Shown here: one piece after another, positions 22,652 to 30,647 of the stretch
How positions within the stretch are numbered: position 1 is the stretch's first letter
Layout: the number at the start of each line of letters is the position of its first letter
Assembly (NCBI GenBank): GCA_963726825.1
Contig: CAVSDT010000002.1
Span: forward strand, 124,001 to 188,000
Direction of reading: 5' to 3'
From: DATLGB01 sp963726825
Lineage (GTDB): Bacteria > Actinomycetota > Thermoleophilia > Solirubrobacterales > Solirubrobacteraceae
DNA length: 64,000 nucleotides
Position numbers and translations under genes: made by a program
The notes under the pieces: generated by a model
Told to the model about the DNA's origin: nothing
Database searches by the model: none
The model's input: the letters and a program-made list of their open reading frames with translations, nothing else

Positions 22652-22825
22652 GCGGGCGAGCCTAAACCGACCCGTCGGCTCACGCGGTTGTCCACACGTC
22701 CAAGGTCAGCGCCCGGCGCCTGTACATCCGGCTGGCGTTCGGCCCGGCGTCACGGCACGGCGCCGCCCAGTTCCTCCACGTGGACAACGACACCGGCCAC
22801 GCGGCCGAAGAGCATTCCCCCCGAT

Positions 22826-24289
22826 ATGAGACGAACCCTCCCGTCGGTGCGCGTCCTCGGCCTCGTCGCCCTCGCCGCGCTCGCCCTTCCCGCAACCGCC
22901 CTCGCTCAGGACCCGACCGTTGCCGACGTCAAGAGCGAGCTCGACACGACCTGGATCCTCGTGGCCACGGTGCTCGTGTTCTTCATGCAGGCCGGCTTCG
23001 CCTTCCTCGAGATCGGCTTCTCCCGCGCCAAGAGCGCCGGCGCCGGCATCGCGAAGATCGTCGTGAACTTCTCCGTCGCCTCCATCGTGTGGTGGATCGT
23101 CGGCTTCGGCGTCGCCTTCGGCGGTTCAGGATGGCTGGCAGGCGACACGGGCTTCCTCTTCCAGATGGGGCGCGACGTCGCAGGGGAGGCCGCCGACGGC
23201 TCCACGGCCGCCTTCTTCATCTTCCAGTTCATGTTCTGCGCGGTCTCGCTGGCGATCGTCTGGGGCTCGACCCTCGAGCGCATCAAGTTCGCCGTCTATC
23301 CGATCTTCGCGATCATCTTCTGCGCCGTCATCTACCCGCTGATCGCCCACTGGGGCTTCGGCGGCGGCCTGTTCTCGAAGTTCGGCGACGGGGTGCAGGA
23401 CTTCGCCGGCTCCTCCGTCGTGCACCTCACGGGCGCCACGGCGGCCTTCGCGGCCTGCCTGGTGCTCGGTCCGCGCCGCGGCAAGTTCGGCCCTGACGGC
23501 AAGCCCCGCGCCATCCCGGGCCACAGCGTCCCGCTCGTCGGCCTCGGCGTGCTGATCCTGTGGCTGGGGTGGTTCGGCTTCAACGGCGGCTCCACCCTCG
23601 GCACCTCGGGCAACTCCTTCGCCGAGGTCATCGCGGTCACGAACCTCGGTGCGGCGGGCGGCATCATCGGCGCCTGGATCGGCGTGCGCTTCACCTCCAG
23701 GACGCCGGACGTCGGCATCATCGCCAACGGCGGCATCGCCGGCCTCGTGGCCATCACGGCGCCGTCGGGCTACGTGGAGTTCTGGCCCGCCCCGATCATC
23801 GGCCTCATCGGCGGCCTCATCGTCGTCTTCGGCGTCCTGGCCATCGACAAGTACATCGACGACCCGATCGGCGCGACGTCCGCGCACGGCCTCGCCGGCA
23901 TCTGGGGCACCCTCGCCTGCGGCATCTTCACCTCGCCGCGCCTGGCGGAGTCCGTCGGCATCGGCCGCGAGGGCCTCGTCTACGGCGGTGGCGTGTACCA
24001 GCTCGCGATGCAGGCGCTCGCGGTCCTCGTGACGTTCACGGTCGTGTTCGTCATCTCGTTCGCGTCCTTCAAGGTCATCGCCATGGTGCTCGGCGGCTCG
24101 ATCCGGGTGGACGCCGACCAGGAGGACGCCGGCCTGGACATCTCCGAGCACGGCATGTACGGCTACCCGGAGCAGTTCATCCCGGCGCCCGAGCTGATCG
24201 GCTACACCGCGCCGCCGACGGAGATCGCGGCGGAGCTGGGGCGGACCGGGCGAGCCGCCACCGCCACGGCGGGCTCGGTGCGCGTCTGA
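22826..24289 (+). CDS. amt: ammonium transporter
   Basis: 487-residue Amt/MEP/Rh channel for ammonium uptake. A cleavable signal-like segment (VLGLVALAALALPATALAQ) precedes the first membrane helix, as in E. coli AmtB. Family motifs: FFMQAGFAFLEIGFSRAKSA, DFAGSSVVHLTGATAAFAAC (first pore His), GLGVLILWLGWFGFNGGSTL, and DPIGATSAHGLAGIWGTLACGIF (second pore His in AHG). The cytosolic C-terminal tail (EHGMYGYPEQF) is the region that contacts PII. The stop overlaps the start of glnK (TGATG), so the pair is coupled. Confidence 0.95.
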   Translation: MRRTLPSVRVLGLVALAALALPATALAQDPTVADVKSELDTTWILVATVLVFFMQAGFAFLEIGFSRAKSAGAGIAKIVVNFSVASIVWWIVGFGVAFGGSGWLAGDTGFLFQMGRDVAGEAADGSTAAFFIFQFMFCAVSLAIVWGSTLERIKFAVYPIFAIIFCAVIYPLIAHWGFGGGLFSKFGDGVQDFAGSSVVHLTGATAAFAACLVLGPRRGKFGPDGKPRAIPGHSVPLVGLGVLILWLGWFGFNGGSTLGTSGNSFAEVIAVTNLGAAGGIIGAWIGVRFTSRTPDVGIIANGGIAGLVAITAPSGYVEFWPAPIIGLIGGLIVVFGVLAIDKYIDDPIGATSAHGLAGIWGTLACGIFTSPRLAESVGIGREGLVYGGGVYQLAMQALAVLVTFTVVFVISFASFKVIAMVLGGSIRVDADQEDAGLDISEHGMYGYPEQFIPAPELIGYTAPPTEIAAELGRTGRAATATAGSVRV

Positions 24290-24663
24290 TGAAGAAGATC
24301 GAGGCGTTCGTCCGCCACGAGGCCTTCGAGCCCATCCGCACGGAGCTGCTGACGCTCGGCTTCCCCTCCATGTCGCTGTCGGAGGTCAAGGGCTCGGGCC
24401 GGCAGAAGGGCATCACGGAGCGCTACCGCGGCGCCGAGCTGACGAACTACCTGCGGCCGAAGCTCAAGATCGAGGCGGTCGTCGCGGAGGAGGACGTCGA
24501 GACCGTCGTCGAGACGATCCTCAAGCACGCCCGCACGGGCGCGATCGGCGACGGCAAGGTGTTCGTGCTGCCGGTGGAGGAGGCGTACCGGATCCGGACG
24601 GGGGAGAGCGGCGAGGAGACGCTGCAGTCGCACCCGGACGCGACCTCGGCCGTCGACGGCTAG
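24289..24663 (+). CDS. glnK: PII signalling protein GlnK (T-loop lacks Tyr51)
   Basis: 124-residue trimeric PII nitrogen sensor, expected to bind ATP/ADP and 2-oxoglutarate and to gate the Amt channel encoded just upstream. Core motifs: MKKIEAFVRHEAFEPIRTEL, EVKGSGRQKGITERYRGAE (Gly37, Gln39 and Lys40 region), ARTGAIGDGKVFVLPVEEAYRIRTGE (B- and C-loops with the ATP-binding Arg pair). The T-loop apex is RGAELTNYLRPK: residue 51, the Tyr uridylylated in E. coli and adenylylated in other actinobacteria, is Leu here; the nearest Tyr is 54. It is longer at the C-terminus than the second copy (QSHPDATSAVDG). Confidence 0.94.
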   Translation: MKKIEAFVRHEAFEPIRTELLTLGFPSMSLSEVKGSGRQKGITERYRGAELTNYLRPKLKIEAVVAEEDVETVVETILKHARTGAIGDGKVFVLPVEEAYRIRTGESGEETLQSHPDATSAVDG

Positions 24664-24676
24664 GTCCACCCGCCCG

Positions 24677-25894
24677 GTGCCCCCACTCCCGGCACCGCAC
24701 GACGACGGGCCTGCCGCGGGTCGCGACGACCCGCGGCAGCGCCTCGCCGGCCGGCTGCGCACCGTTCACATGGACATGGTCGCGGCCGTCGTCGGCGGGG
24801 AGGGGCTCGCGCGCGTCTGCCTCCTCGCCGGGGAGGCCGTCGGCGCGCCGGTGGCCGTCGTCGTCCCGCGGCTCGGCGCGTTCATCACCCCCGGGCACGA
24901 GGACGCCGTCGCGCCCCTGCGCGGCTACGTCGAGGGCCGCCTGCGCAACCGGCCTGTGCCCGTCCCGCCCGCCGTGGGCCTCGAGGTCGCGGTCGAATCG
25001 GGGCGCGAGACGGTCGGCGCGGTGCTCGCCCTCGGCCCGGCCGGGGTGGGCGGCGACGGGGTCGGCGAGCTGCTCCACGCGGTCTCGGTCGCGGTGCTCA
25101 CGGAGCTCGCGATGGTCGACGCGCGGCTCGAGGTGGAGGAGAACCTGCGCGGCTCGTTCCTCGAGCAGCTGCGCGCCGGCACCGTCGGGCCCGAGGACGT
25201 GGTGCGCCGCGCTGCGCGCTTCTCCTGCGACCTGTCGCGCGGCGCGGTCGCCCTGTGCGCCGAGCCGGCGGGGGAGCGCGTGCGCCACCTCGTCGCGCTG
25301 ATCTCCGACGAGGTGCCCGAGGCGCTGGCCCAGCTCGCCGACGACGGACGCGTCTACGGGCTCGTCCCGCCCGCCCCGGGGGACGAGGACGCCGCCGCCT
25401 CGGCGCTCGCCCTCGCCCGCCGGGTCGCCGCGCGCCTGCGCGCGCACGGGTCGGTCGGGCTGTCCTCCTTCTTCGCCGATCCCGGCGCGCTCAGCCGGGC
25501 GCTGGAGGAGGCCGCGCTGGTCCTCGACGTCGTGCGCCTCGGCGGCGCACCCGCCGCCGGCGATGTCGGCGACGGCACCTATCGGCTGCTGTTCCGCGTG
25601 CTCGCCTCCCACCCCGAGGAGGTGCGCTCCTTCTACGCCGACACGATCGCGCCGCTGGCGCGCTACGACGAGCAGTACGGCTCCGACCTCGTCGCCACGC
25701 TCGCGGCCTGGTTCGAGCACGACTGCTCGACCGTGGCGACCGCCGCGGCGATCTACGTGCACCGCCACACGGTCGCCTACCGGTTGGACCGGGTGCGCGA
25801 GCTGACGGGCCTCGACCCGCTCAGGAGCGAGGATCGCGAGCGGCTCGGCCTGGGCCTGAAGGCCGGACGCGTGATCGCCCCGGGCGGGCGGTAG
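24677..25894 (+). CDS. PucR/CdaR-family transcriptional regulator
   Basis: 405-residue regulator lying between two PII genes. The N-terminal ~130 residues form a GAF-like region (VVGGEGLARVCLLAGEAVGAPVAVVVP). A middle GGDEF-like/CdaR-type domain spans ~150-290 (LFVLRAGTVGPEDVV region through LGLSSFFADPGALSRALEEAALVL). The C-terminus has the PucR helix-turn-helix DCSTVATAAAIYVHRHTVAYRLDRVRELTGLDP. Such proteins sense metabolites or growth state and often control nitrogen or purine genes; the context suggests control of the amt/glnK block. I chose GTG 24677; an internal ATG at ~24772 (MDMVAAVVG) is the alternative. Confidence 0.85.
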   Translation: MPPLPAPHDDGPAAGRDDPRQRLAGRLRTVHMDMVAAVVGGEGLARVCLLAGEAVGAPVAVVVPRLGAFITPGHEDAVAPLRGYVEGRLRNRPVPVPPAVGLEVAVESGRETVGAVLALGPAGVGGDGVGELLHAVSVAVLTELAMVDARLEVEENLRGSFLEQLRAGTVGPEDVVRRAARFSCDLSRGAVALCAEPAGERVRHLVALISDEVPEALAQLADDGRVYGLVPPAPGDEDAAASALALARRVAARLRAHGSVGLSSFFADPGALSRALEEAALVLDVVRLGGAPAAGDVGDGTYRLLFRVLASHPEEVRSFYADTIAPLARYDEQYGSDLVATLAAWFEHDCSTVATAAAIYVHRHTVAYRLDRVRELTGLDPLRSEDRERLGLGLKAGRVIAPGGR

Positions 25895-25904
25895 GTTGGC
25901 GACC

Positions 25905-26258
25905 ATGAAGAAGATCGAGGCCTTCATCCGCCACGAGGCCTTCGAGCCGATCCGCACCGACCTCCTCAAGCTCGGGTTCCCCTCCCTGTCGCTGACCGAG
26001 GTCAAGGGCTCCGGCCGGCAGAAGGGCATCACCGAGCGCTACCGCGGCGCGGAGCTGACGAACTACCTGCGCCCCAAGCTCAAGCTGGAGTGCGTCGTCG
26101 CCGACGGCGACGTCGAGGCGATCGTGGAGACGATCCTCAAGCACGCGCGCACCGGCTCGATCGGCGACGGCAAGCTGTTCGTGGTCCCCGTCGAGCAGGC
26201 CTACCGGATCCGCACGGGCGAGAGCGGCGAGGAGACCCTGCAGGCGCACGACGGCTGA
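25905..26258 (+). CDS. glnB: second PII signalling protein (T-loop lacks Tyr51)
   Basis: 117-residue PII protein, nearly identical to the copy at 24289 along the whole chain (MKKIEAFIRHEAFEPIRTDLL, GSGRQKGITERYRGAE, ARTGSIGDGKLFVVPVEQAYRIRTGE). Residue 51 is again Leu, so the loss of the modification tyrosine is shared by both. It lies 10 nt after the PucR-type regulator gene and probably belongs to the same transcript. The ATG at 25905 is used; a TTG three codons earlier is less likely. Which target each PII serves cannot be read from sequence; the gene symbol is by analogy. Confidence 0.92.
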   Translation: MKKIEAFIRHEAFEPIRTDLLKLGFPSLSLTEVKGSGRQKGITERYRGAELTNYLRPKLKLECVVADGDVEAIVETILKHARTGSIGDGKLFVVPVEQAYRIRTGESGEETLQAHDG

Positions 26259-26348
26259 GCGCCGCGGCCCGCCGGCCCTGGTCCCACGCCCCGATTTGGG
26301 TCTGTGGCCTCATGCGCGCGCGCTCCGCGCGGCATACGTTGGGCGCCG

Positions 26349-26891
26349 GTGCGACAGATCGTGTTCTTCGCCGTCGTGATCGGCCTCGCCCTCGTCGCGA
26401 TGCGGGTCACCGACGCCAGGCACTCCGGCGGCGCGGCCGCCGGGGGGATGGCCGCGAGCGTCCCGCAGGGCACTCCGCCGGAGATCGCCGGCATCGTCAC
26501 CTCCCTCGACGAGGCCCGCGGCAGCGCGGTCAAGGGCATCGGCAGCGGACTCCTGCGGCGCGAGGCCGCCACCGCCCCCGCCTCGGGCGCGGCCGGCTCC
26601 CCGGCCGAGCCGTTCGCCGACGCGGGGCCGCCCCGGCGCATCCGCCGCGTCCGCCGTGCCGTCCGCCGCGACCTGCGCGACTCCTCCGGGGCGGGCGTGC
26701 GGCTGCACGTCATGGCGTGGCAGGGCGTGATCGTCGTCGGCGGCCGCGCCGCCGTGCGCGCCGACGTCGAGCGCATCGTCGCCACCCGCTCGGGCGCGAT
26801 GGCGCTGCCCCCGACGCGCATGACCCTCGGGCTGCTGGCCCGGGGCGGCTGGCACGTCGTCTCGACGGAGCAGCCCGGCGCGACCCCATAG
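26349..26891 (+). CDS. hypothetical single-pass membrane protein
   Basis: 180-residue protein, not recognised. One N-terminal hydrophobic segment (IVFFAVVIGLALVAM) is followed by a low-complexity Ala/Gly/Pro region, an Arg-rich stretch (RRIRRVRRAVRRDLRD near residue 97) and a small C-terminal domain (VRLHVMAWQGVIVVGGRAAVRADVERIV). It probably faces outward or is anchored at the membrane. The GTG start lies 8 nt after a possible -10 box TACGTT (26335-26340), so it may be leaderless. A hairpin just upstream (26311-26334) may end the PII transcript. Confidence 0.6.
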   Translation: MRQIVFFAVVIGLALVAMRVTDARHSGGAAAGGMAASVPQGTPPEIAGIVTSLDEARGSAVKGIGSGLLRREAATAPASGAAGSPAEPFADAGPPRRIRRVRRAVRRDLRDSSGAGVRLHVMAWQGVIVVGGRAAVRADVERIVATRSGAMALPPTRMTLGLLARGGWHVVSTEQPGATP

Positions 26892-26902
26892 CTTCTGGGC
26901 GG

Positions 26903-27577
26903 ATGGATCAGCCCGCACTCCAGCGCTACGAGCAGCGCCAGTTCACGCCCCCGCCGGGCGCCACCGACCTGCTGATCGTGCGCCACGGCGCCTCGCAGGC
27001 GCACGTCCCCGGCCACCCCGTCGACGCGCTCGACGGCCAGGACGATCCGCCGCTGGCGCCGGAGGGGGAGGAGCAGGCGCGGCGTCTCGGCGCACGCCTG
27101 GAGCGCGCCGGCCTCGACCGCCTCTTCGTCACCTCACTCAAGCGCACCCACCAGACCGCGGCGCCGCTGGCCGCCGCGACCGGGCTGCAGCCCGAGCCGG
27201 TTCCCGACCTGCGCGAGATCGGCCTCGGCGACTGGGAGCAGGGCGAGCTGCGCGTGCGCGCGCACGCCCGCGACCCGATCGCGGTGCGGCTGTGGACGCA
27301 GCAGCGCTGGGACGTGATCCCGGGCGCCGAGCCCGACGAGGCCTTCGCGGCGCGTGTCGCCCGCGGCTTCGAGCACGTCATCGCCGCGACGGGGCCGGAC
27401 GCGTCGGCGGCCCTCGTCGTGCACGGCGGCGTGATCGCCGAGCTGTGCCGGCAGCTGACCGGCTCGCGGCCGTTCGCCTTCCTCAACGCGGACAACGCCT
27501 CCATCACCCGCGTGGTCGTGCTCCCCGACGGGCGGCGGCTGCTGCGCGGGTTCAATGACACGGCGCACCTGGTCTGA
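26903..27577 (+). CDS. histidine phosphatase family protein
   Basis: 224-residue member of the phosphoglycerate-mutase-like histidine phosphatase superfamily. The catalytic phospho-His motif is LLIVRHGAS (~residue 25-33), followed by LAPEGEEQARRLGARL, the substrate-contacting FVTSLKRTHQTAAPLA, a Glu in REIGLGDWEQGEL, and the second catalytic His in ALVVHGGVIAELCRQL (~170). The substrate is unknown; such enzymes range from phosphoglycerate mutase to broad phosphatases. The ATG is 8 nt after a -10-like TAGCTT (26889-26894), which also holds the previous stop codon. Its 3' end overlaps the following PAP2 gene by 23 nt. Confidence 0.88.
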   Translation: MDQPALQRYEQRQFTPPPGATDLLIVRHGASQAHVPGHPVDALDGQDDPPLAPEGEEQARRLGARLERAGLDRLFVTSLKRTHQTAAPLAAATGLQPEPVPDLREIGLGDWEQGELRVRAHARDPIAVRLWTQQRWDVIPGAEPDEAFAARVARGFEHVIAATGPDASAALVVHGGVIAELCRQLTGSRPFAFLNADNASITRVVVLPDGRRLLRGFNDTAHLV

Positions 27578-28136
27578 CCGGGGGCTGGCCCTCGGTCTCG
27601 CCGTCTTCGCGCTCGTCGGGCTGTGGCGAGAGCTGGCCGCGTTCCCGGGGGACGTGCGTGCCCGCGAGTGGGTCGCCGCGCACCCGGTCCTGCCGAGCGG
27701 CATCCGCGATCTGAGCACCCTCCTCTCGGCGCTCGGCACGCCCTTCGTGGCGCTTCTGACGCTCGTCGTGCTGTGCTGGCCGCTTGCGCGCCGCTGGGGC
27801 CGGCGCGAGGCGGTCGGGATCGCCCTCGCCGCCCTGGCGGTCGTGGTCGCCGAGCTCTCCCAGGACCTGCTCGGCCAGGGCACCGAGCAGACGATCCCGA
27901 CCGCCTACCCGAGCGGGCACGTCGTGTGGGCGACCGCCGTCTTCGGGCTCCTCGCGCTGCGGGCGCGCCGGCACGGCGTGGCCGAGATCGCCCTGCCCGC
28001 CCTCGCCGTCGTCGTCCTGATGGGGCCGGAGCGGATCGTCACCGGCGCGCACGGCATCAGCGACGTGCTGGGCGGCTACGGACTCGGGCTGGCGTGGGCG
28101 CTGGCGGTCGACCGCTGGGTCGACGCCCGGACCTAG
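27555..28136 (+). CDS. PAP2-family membrane phosphatase
   Basis: 193-residue integral membrane phosphatase of the PAP2 type, which dephosphorylates lipid phosphates such as phosphatidic acid or undecaprenyl pyrophosphate. About five or six hydrophobic segments are visible. The catalytic motifs are AYPSGHVVWATAVFG (PSGH, ~residue 118) and RIVTGAHGISDVLGGYGLG (the R-x5-H-x3-D motif, ~160-170). The first motif (KX6RP) is not obvious. It starts at ATG 27555 inside the end of the preceding phosphatase gene, so the two are probably translated together. Confidence 0.85.
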   Translation: MTRRTWSDRGLALGLAVFALVGLWRELAAFPGDVRAREWVAAHPVLPSGIRDLSTLLSALGTPFVALLTLVVLCWPLARRWGRREAVGIALAALAVVVAELSQDLLGQGTEQTIPTAYPSGHVVWATAVFGLLALRARRHGVAEIALPALAVVVLMGPERIVTGAHGISDVLGGYGLGLAWALAVDRWVDART

Positions 28137-28139
28137 GGG

Positions 28140-28219
28140 TGCCGGAGGCCGCTCGGCCCGGCGGCGCGTCGCCCGCGCGCAGCCGTGCCGGCCGCAGGTG
28201 GGCCCCCGTGGGTCCTCAG
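28140..28219. repeat. 80-nt dispersed structured repeat, copy 1
   Basis: Begins tgccggaggccgc and ends ggtcctcag; the same ~80-nt unit recurs at 45358-45437 with closely matching ends and variable middle. A stem forms from GCCGGAGGCC with GGCC..CGGC around a 4-nt loop, followed by a block that matches copy 2 at all but two of its positions (cgcagccgt-ccggccgcagg-gggccccc). It fills the convergent junction between the PAP2 gene and the lipoprotein gene and covers the latter's stop codon. Confidence 0.6.
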
Positions 28220-28821
28220 CCCTTGCCGGGCGTGGTGATGACCTCGCCGTCGTCGCCCACGCGGGCGTCGGGCGGGACATCGGAGACGTTGACCGTGAAG
28301 GAGCCCTTCGTGCGGCCCGCGGCGGCCGTCGCCTTGCCCGTGAGGGACGGGGAGACGACGTAGTCGATCGTGTAGTCGCCGGGCTTGACGGGTGTCAGCG
28401 CCCACTTGAAGGTCTTCGTCTCGCCGGCCTTCAGCGGCCCGAGCGCCCAGGTGTTGGTGACGGCGGTCTCGCCCCCCATCGGGCCCTTGTCGACGATCCA
28501 GATCGGCCGGGAGGCGTCGGCGACGTCCGGGTTGGCGATGTCGGCGCCGAACGCCTGCGCGGACCCGCCGGCCTTCCCGGGCTGGGTCGCGACCGTCACC
28601 GCGACCTCGGGCAGCGCCTTGGTGTCGGCGTTGCGCACGCGGATGCGCATGCGCGTCTTCTGCGCGATCGACTGCTGCTTGGGGAAGGACGCGCCGGCGA
28701 CCTCGACCCTGTAGCTGGCGGCCTTCTCGCCCTTGTCCTGGCGATCGCCCCCGCAGCCGAGCAGGCCGGAAGCCGCGGCAACCGCCGCGATTTGAATCGC
28801 ACCCACCCGCAGGCCCCTCAC
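28216..28821 (-). CDS. putative lipoprotein
   Basis: 201-residue exported lipoprotein; function not recognised. Signal peptide RGLRVGAIQIAAVAAASGLLGC with lipobox LLGC (Cys 23). The mature part is one beta-rich Ig-like domain: TRMRIRVRNADTKALPEVAV, then LGPLKAGETKTFKWALTPVK and GDYTIDYVVSPSLTGKATA, resembling the bacterial NEW1/CARDB-type 'conserved repeat' domains. The GTG at 28821 gives a normal signal peptide; the longer frame from 28911 does not. Its stop codon lies in the 80-nt repeat. It is divergent from the mce operon and could be functionally linked, but nothing in the sequence proves this. Confidence 0.7.
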   Translation of the reverse strand: MRGLRVGAIQIAAVAAASGLLGCGGDRQDKGEKAASYRVEVAGASFPKQQSIAQKTRMRIRVRNADTKALPEVAVTVATQPGKAGGSAQAFGADIANPDVADASRPIWIVDKGPMGGETAVTNTWALGPLKAGETKTFKWALTPVKPGDYTIDYVVSPSLTGKATAAAGRTKGSFTVNVSDVPPDARVGDDGEVITTPGKG

Positions 28822-28996
28822 GGCGGCGAGTTCTACCACCTCTGAAGCGCCGAAGCGCCCGGAACACGTTGCGCGGAGGTTGCGGCGACGGTTCGCAGTG
28901 GCGGTGGTCACAGAGAATGCCTATGGTTCCGACGGCGAGGGCCGGGTCGTCCGGTCACGCGCCGGAGTCCGCAGCAGGGGAGAGGCCGCACCGAAG

Positions 28997-29806
28997 ATGG
29001 CAGCACGCACCGTCGCGAACCGAGCCTTCCTACCAGCGAAGAACCTGCTGGAGGAGATCGGGGACATGATGATCCTCACGGGGAAGACCTTGGTGTCGGC
29101 CGTCCGTCCGCCGTACCCGTACGGCGGCGAGTTCGTCGGGCAGTTCCTCTTCGCCCTGAAGCTGTGCTGGTTCCCGCTCGTCGTCTCGACCGTGGCCTTC
29201 GGCTACGGCGCGCCGGGCCTCCAGGCCGCCAACTTCCTCACGATCTTCGGCGCCATCGACCGTCTCGGCGGCTTCTTCGTGCTCGCCTCCATCCGTGAGT
29301 TCGCCCCCTTCGTGACGGCGATCGTGCTCGCCGGCGTCGCGGGCACCGCGATCACGGCCGACCTCGGCGCGCGCAAGATCCGCGAGGAGCTCGACGCCCT
29401 CCAGGTGCTCGGGGTGGACCCCGTCAAGAACCTCGTCGTGCCGCGCTTCCTCGCCCTCATGCTCGTCACGGGCCTGTTCAACATCTACGCGCTGATGTTC
29501 GGCGTCTTCGGCGGCATCCTCGCCACGCTCGTCAACGGCGCGCCGCTCGGCCCGTTCTGGGCGACCTTCTTCACGAACGCGTCGATCACCGACCTGTGGG
29601 GCTCGGCGGTCAAGACGACGCTGTTCGGCGCGATCATCGCGATCGTCTGCTGCTACAAGGGCATGACGGCCTCCGGCGGCGCCGCGGGCGTCGGCCGCGC
29701 GGTCAACCAGGCCGTCGTGATCGCGATCATGGGCGTCTTCGCCTTCAACTACGTGTTCACGCAGACCCTCCTCGCCACCCACCCCGAGATCACGGTGATC
29801 AAGTGA
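28997..29806 (+). CDS. MlaE/YrbE permease of mce operon (first)
   Basis: 269-residue ABC permease of the MlaE family, first gene of the mce lipid-import operon. Conserved family blocks are EFVGQFLFALKLCWFPLVVS, REFAPFVTAIVLAGVAGTAI, ADLGARKIREELDALQVLGVDP (the EQ/E-loop coupling helix), VVPRFLALMLV and CCYKGMTASGGAAGVGRAVN. Five to six helices. The ATG at 28997 follows a purine-rich AGGGGAGAGG by about 10 nt. It pairs with the second YrbE gene 37 nt downstream, and two permeases per operon is usual in actinobacteria. Confidence 0.92.
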   Translation: MAARTVANRAFLPAKNLLEEIGDMMILTGKTLVSAVRPPYPYGGEFVGQFLFALKLCWFPLVVSTVAFGYGAPGLQAANFLTIFGAIDRLGGFFVLASIREFAPFVTAIVLAGVAGTAITADLGARKIREELDALQVLGVDPVKNLVVPRFLALMLVTGLFNIYALMFGVFGGILATLVNGAPLGPFWATFFTNASITDLWGSAVKTTLFGAIIAIVCCYKGMTASGGAAGVGRAVNQAVVIAIMGVFAFNYVFTQTLLATHPEITVIK

Positions 29807-29843
29807 TCCGTCCCGCCGCGGCCGACGAGCAGGCGGATCACTG

Positions 29844-30638
29844 ATGGGCTGGCTGAGCGTCCCCAAGGACTGGCTCTCCTCCGCGGGGGAGATCGTCAAG
29901 TTCTGCCTGCAGATCGTGCGCGAGGTCTGGGGCCTGAAGGTCCTGCGCTTCACGGGCGAGGCGCTGCGCCAGGCCGGCCTGCTGATCGTCTCCTCGACGA
30001 TCGTCATCTGGGGGCTGATCTTCATCATCGGCCTGCAGTGCGGCATCGAGGGCGCGTACTTCAACCGCTCCGTCGGCTCGCCCGCCTACGCCGGCGTGTT
30101 CGCCGCTTGGTGCGACCTGCGCGAGCTCGTCCCCTACGCCTTCGGCTACATGATGGCCGCCAAGGTCGGCACCGGCATCGTCGCCGAGCTCGGTTCCATG
30201 CGCATCTCGGACGAGATCGACGCGCTCGAGGTCATGGGCATCTCGTCGGTGACCTTCCTGTGCGCGACGCGCCTGCTGGCCGCCTGGCTCGTGCTCCCCG
30301 TCCTCTACGTCGCGGGCATCGGGGCCGGGTTCTTCGCCTCCTACCTCGCGGTGGTGCAGCAGATCGGCGAGGTCTCGAGTGGCGGCTACTTCCTCATCTT
30401 CTGGATGTTCCAGAACCCACCCGACCTGCTCTACAGCCTCATCAAGGCGATGTCGATGGCCACGATCATCGTGCTCGTCGGGTGCTACTACGGCTACAAC
30501 GCCAGCGGCGGGCCGGTGGGGGTGGGGACCGCGACGGCGAAGTCGATGGTCCTCAACATCGTGATGGTCCACCTGGTGGGCATGCTGGGCACGCAGTTGT
30601 TCTGGGGCGCGAACCCACGCGCGCCGATCGGGGGCTAG
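29844..30638 (+). CDS. MlaE/YrbE permease of mce operon (second)
   Basis: 264-residue second MlaE-type permease. Conserved blocks: FTGEALRQAGLLIVSSTIVIW, LVPYAFGYMMAAKVGTGIVAELGSMRISDEIDALEVMGI (coupling segment), FLCATRLLAAWLVLPVLYV, and CYYGYNASGGPVGVGTATAK. It should form the transmembrane core with the first YrbE and receive energy from the ATPase encoded 9 nt downstream. The intergenic spacer after the first permease (29807-29843) contains no other gene. Confidence 0.92.
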   Translation: MGWLSVPKDWLSSAGEIVKFCLQIVREVWGLKVLRFTGEALRQAGLLIVSSTIVIWGLIFIIGLQCGIEGAYFNRSVGSPAYAGVFAAWCDLRELVPYAFGYMMAAKVGTGIVAELGSMRISDEIDALEVMGISSVTFLCATRLLAAWLVLPVLYVAGIGAGFFASYLAVVQQIGEVSSGGYFLIFWMFQNPPDLLYSLIKAMSMATIIVLVGCYYGYNASGGPVGVGTATAKSMVLNIVMVHLVGMLGTQLFWGANPRAPIGG

Positions 30639-30647
30639 GAGACCGAG

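Noticed and set aside
22652..22825. glnA-amt intergenic region as a riboswitch or GlnR site
   Set aside because: 174 bases with a possible glnA -10 at 22659-22664, but no glutamine riboswitch pattern or convincing paired GlnR half-sites could be picked out.
24521..26032. 503-residue frame on the - strand across the PucR regulator
   Set aside because: Shadow of glnK, the regulator and glnB; no domain, and the opposite strand has clear families.
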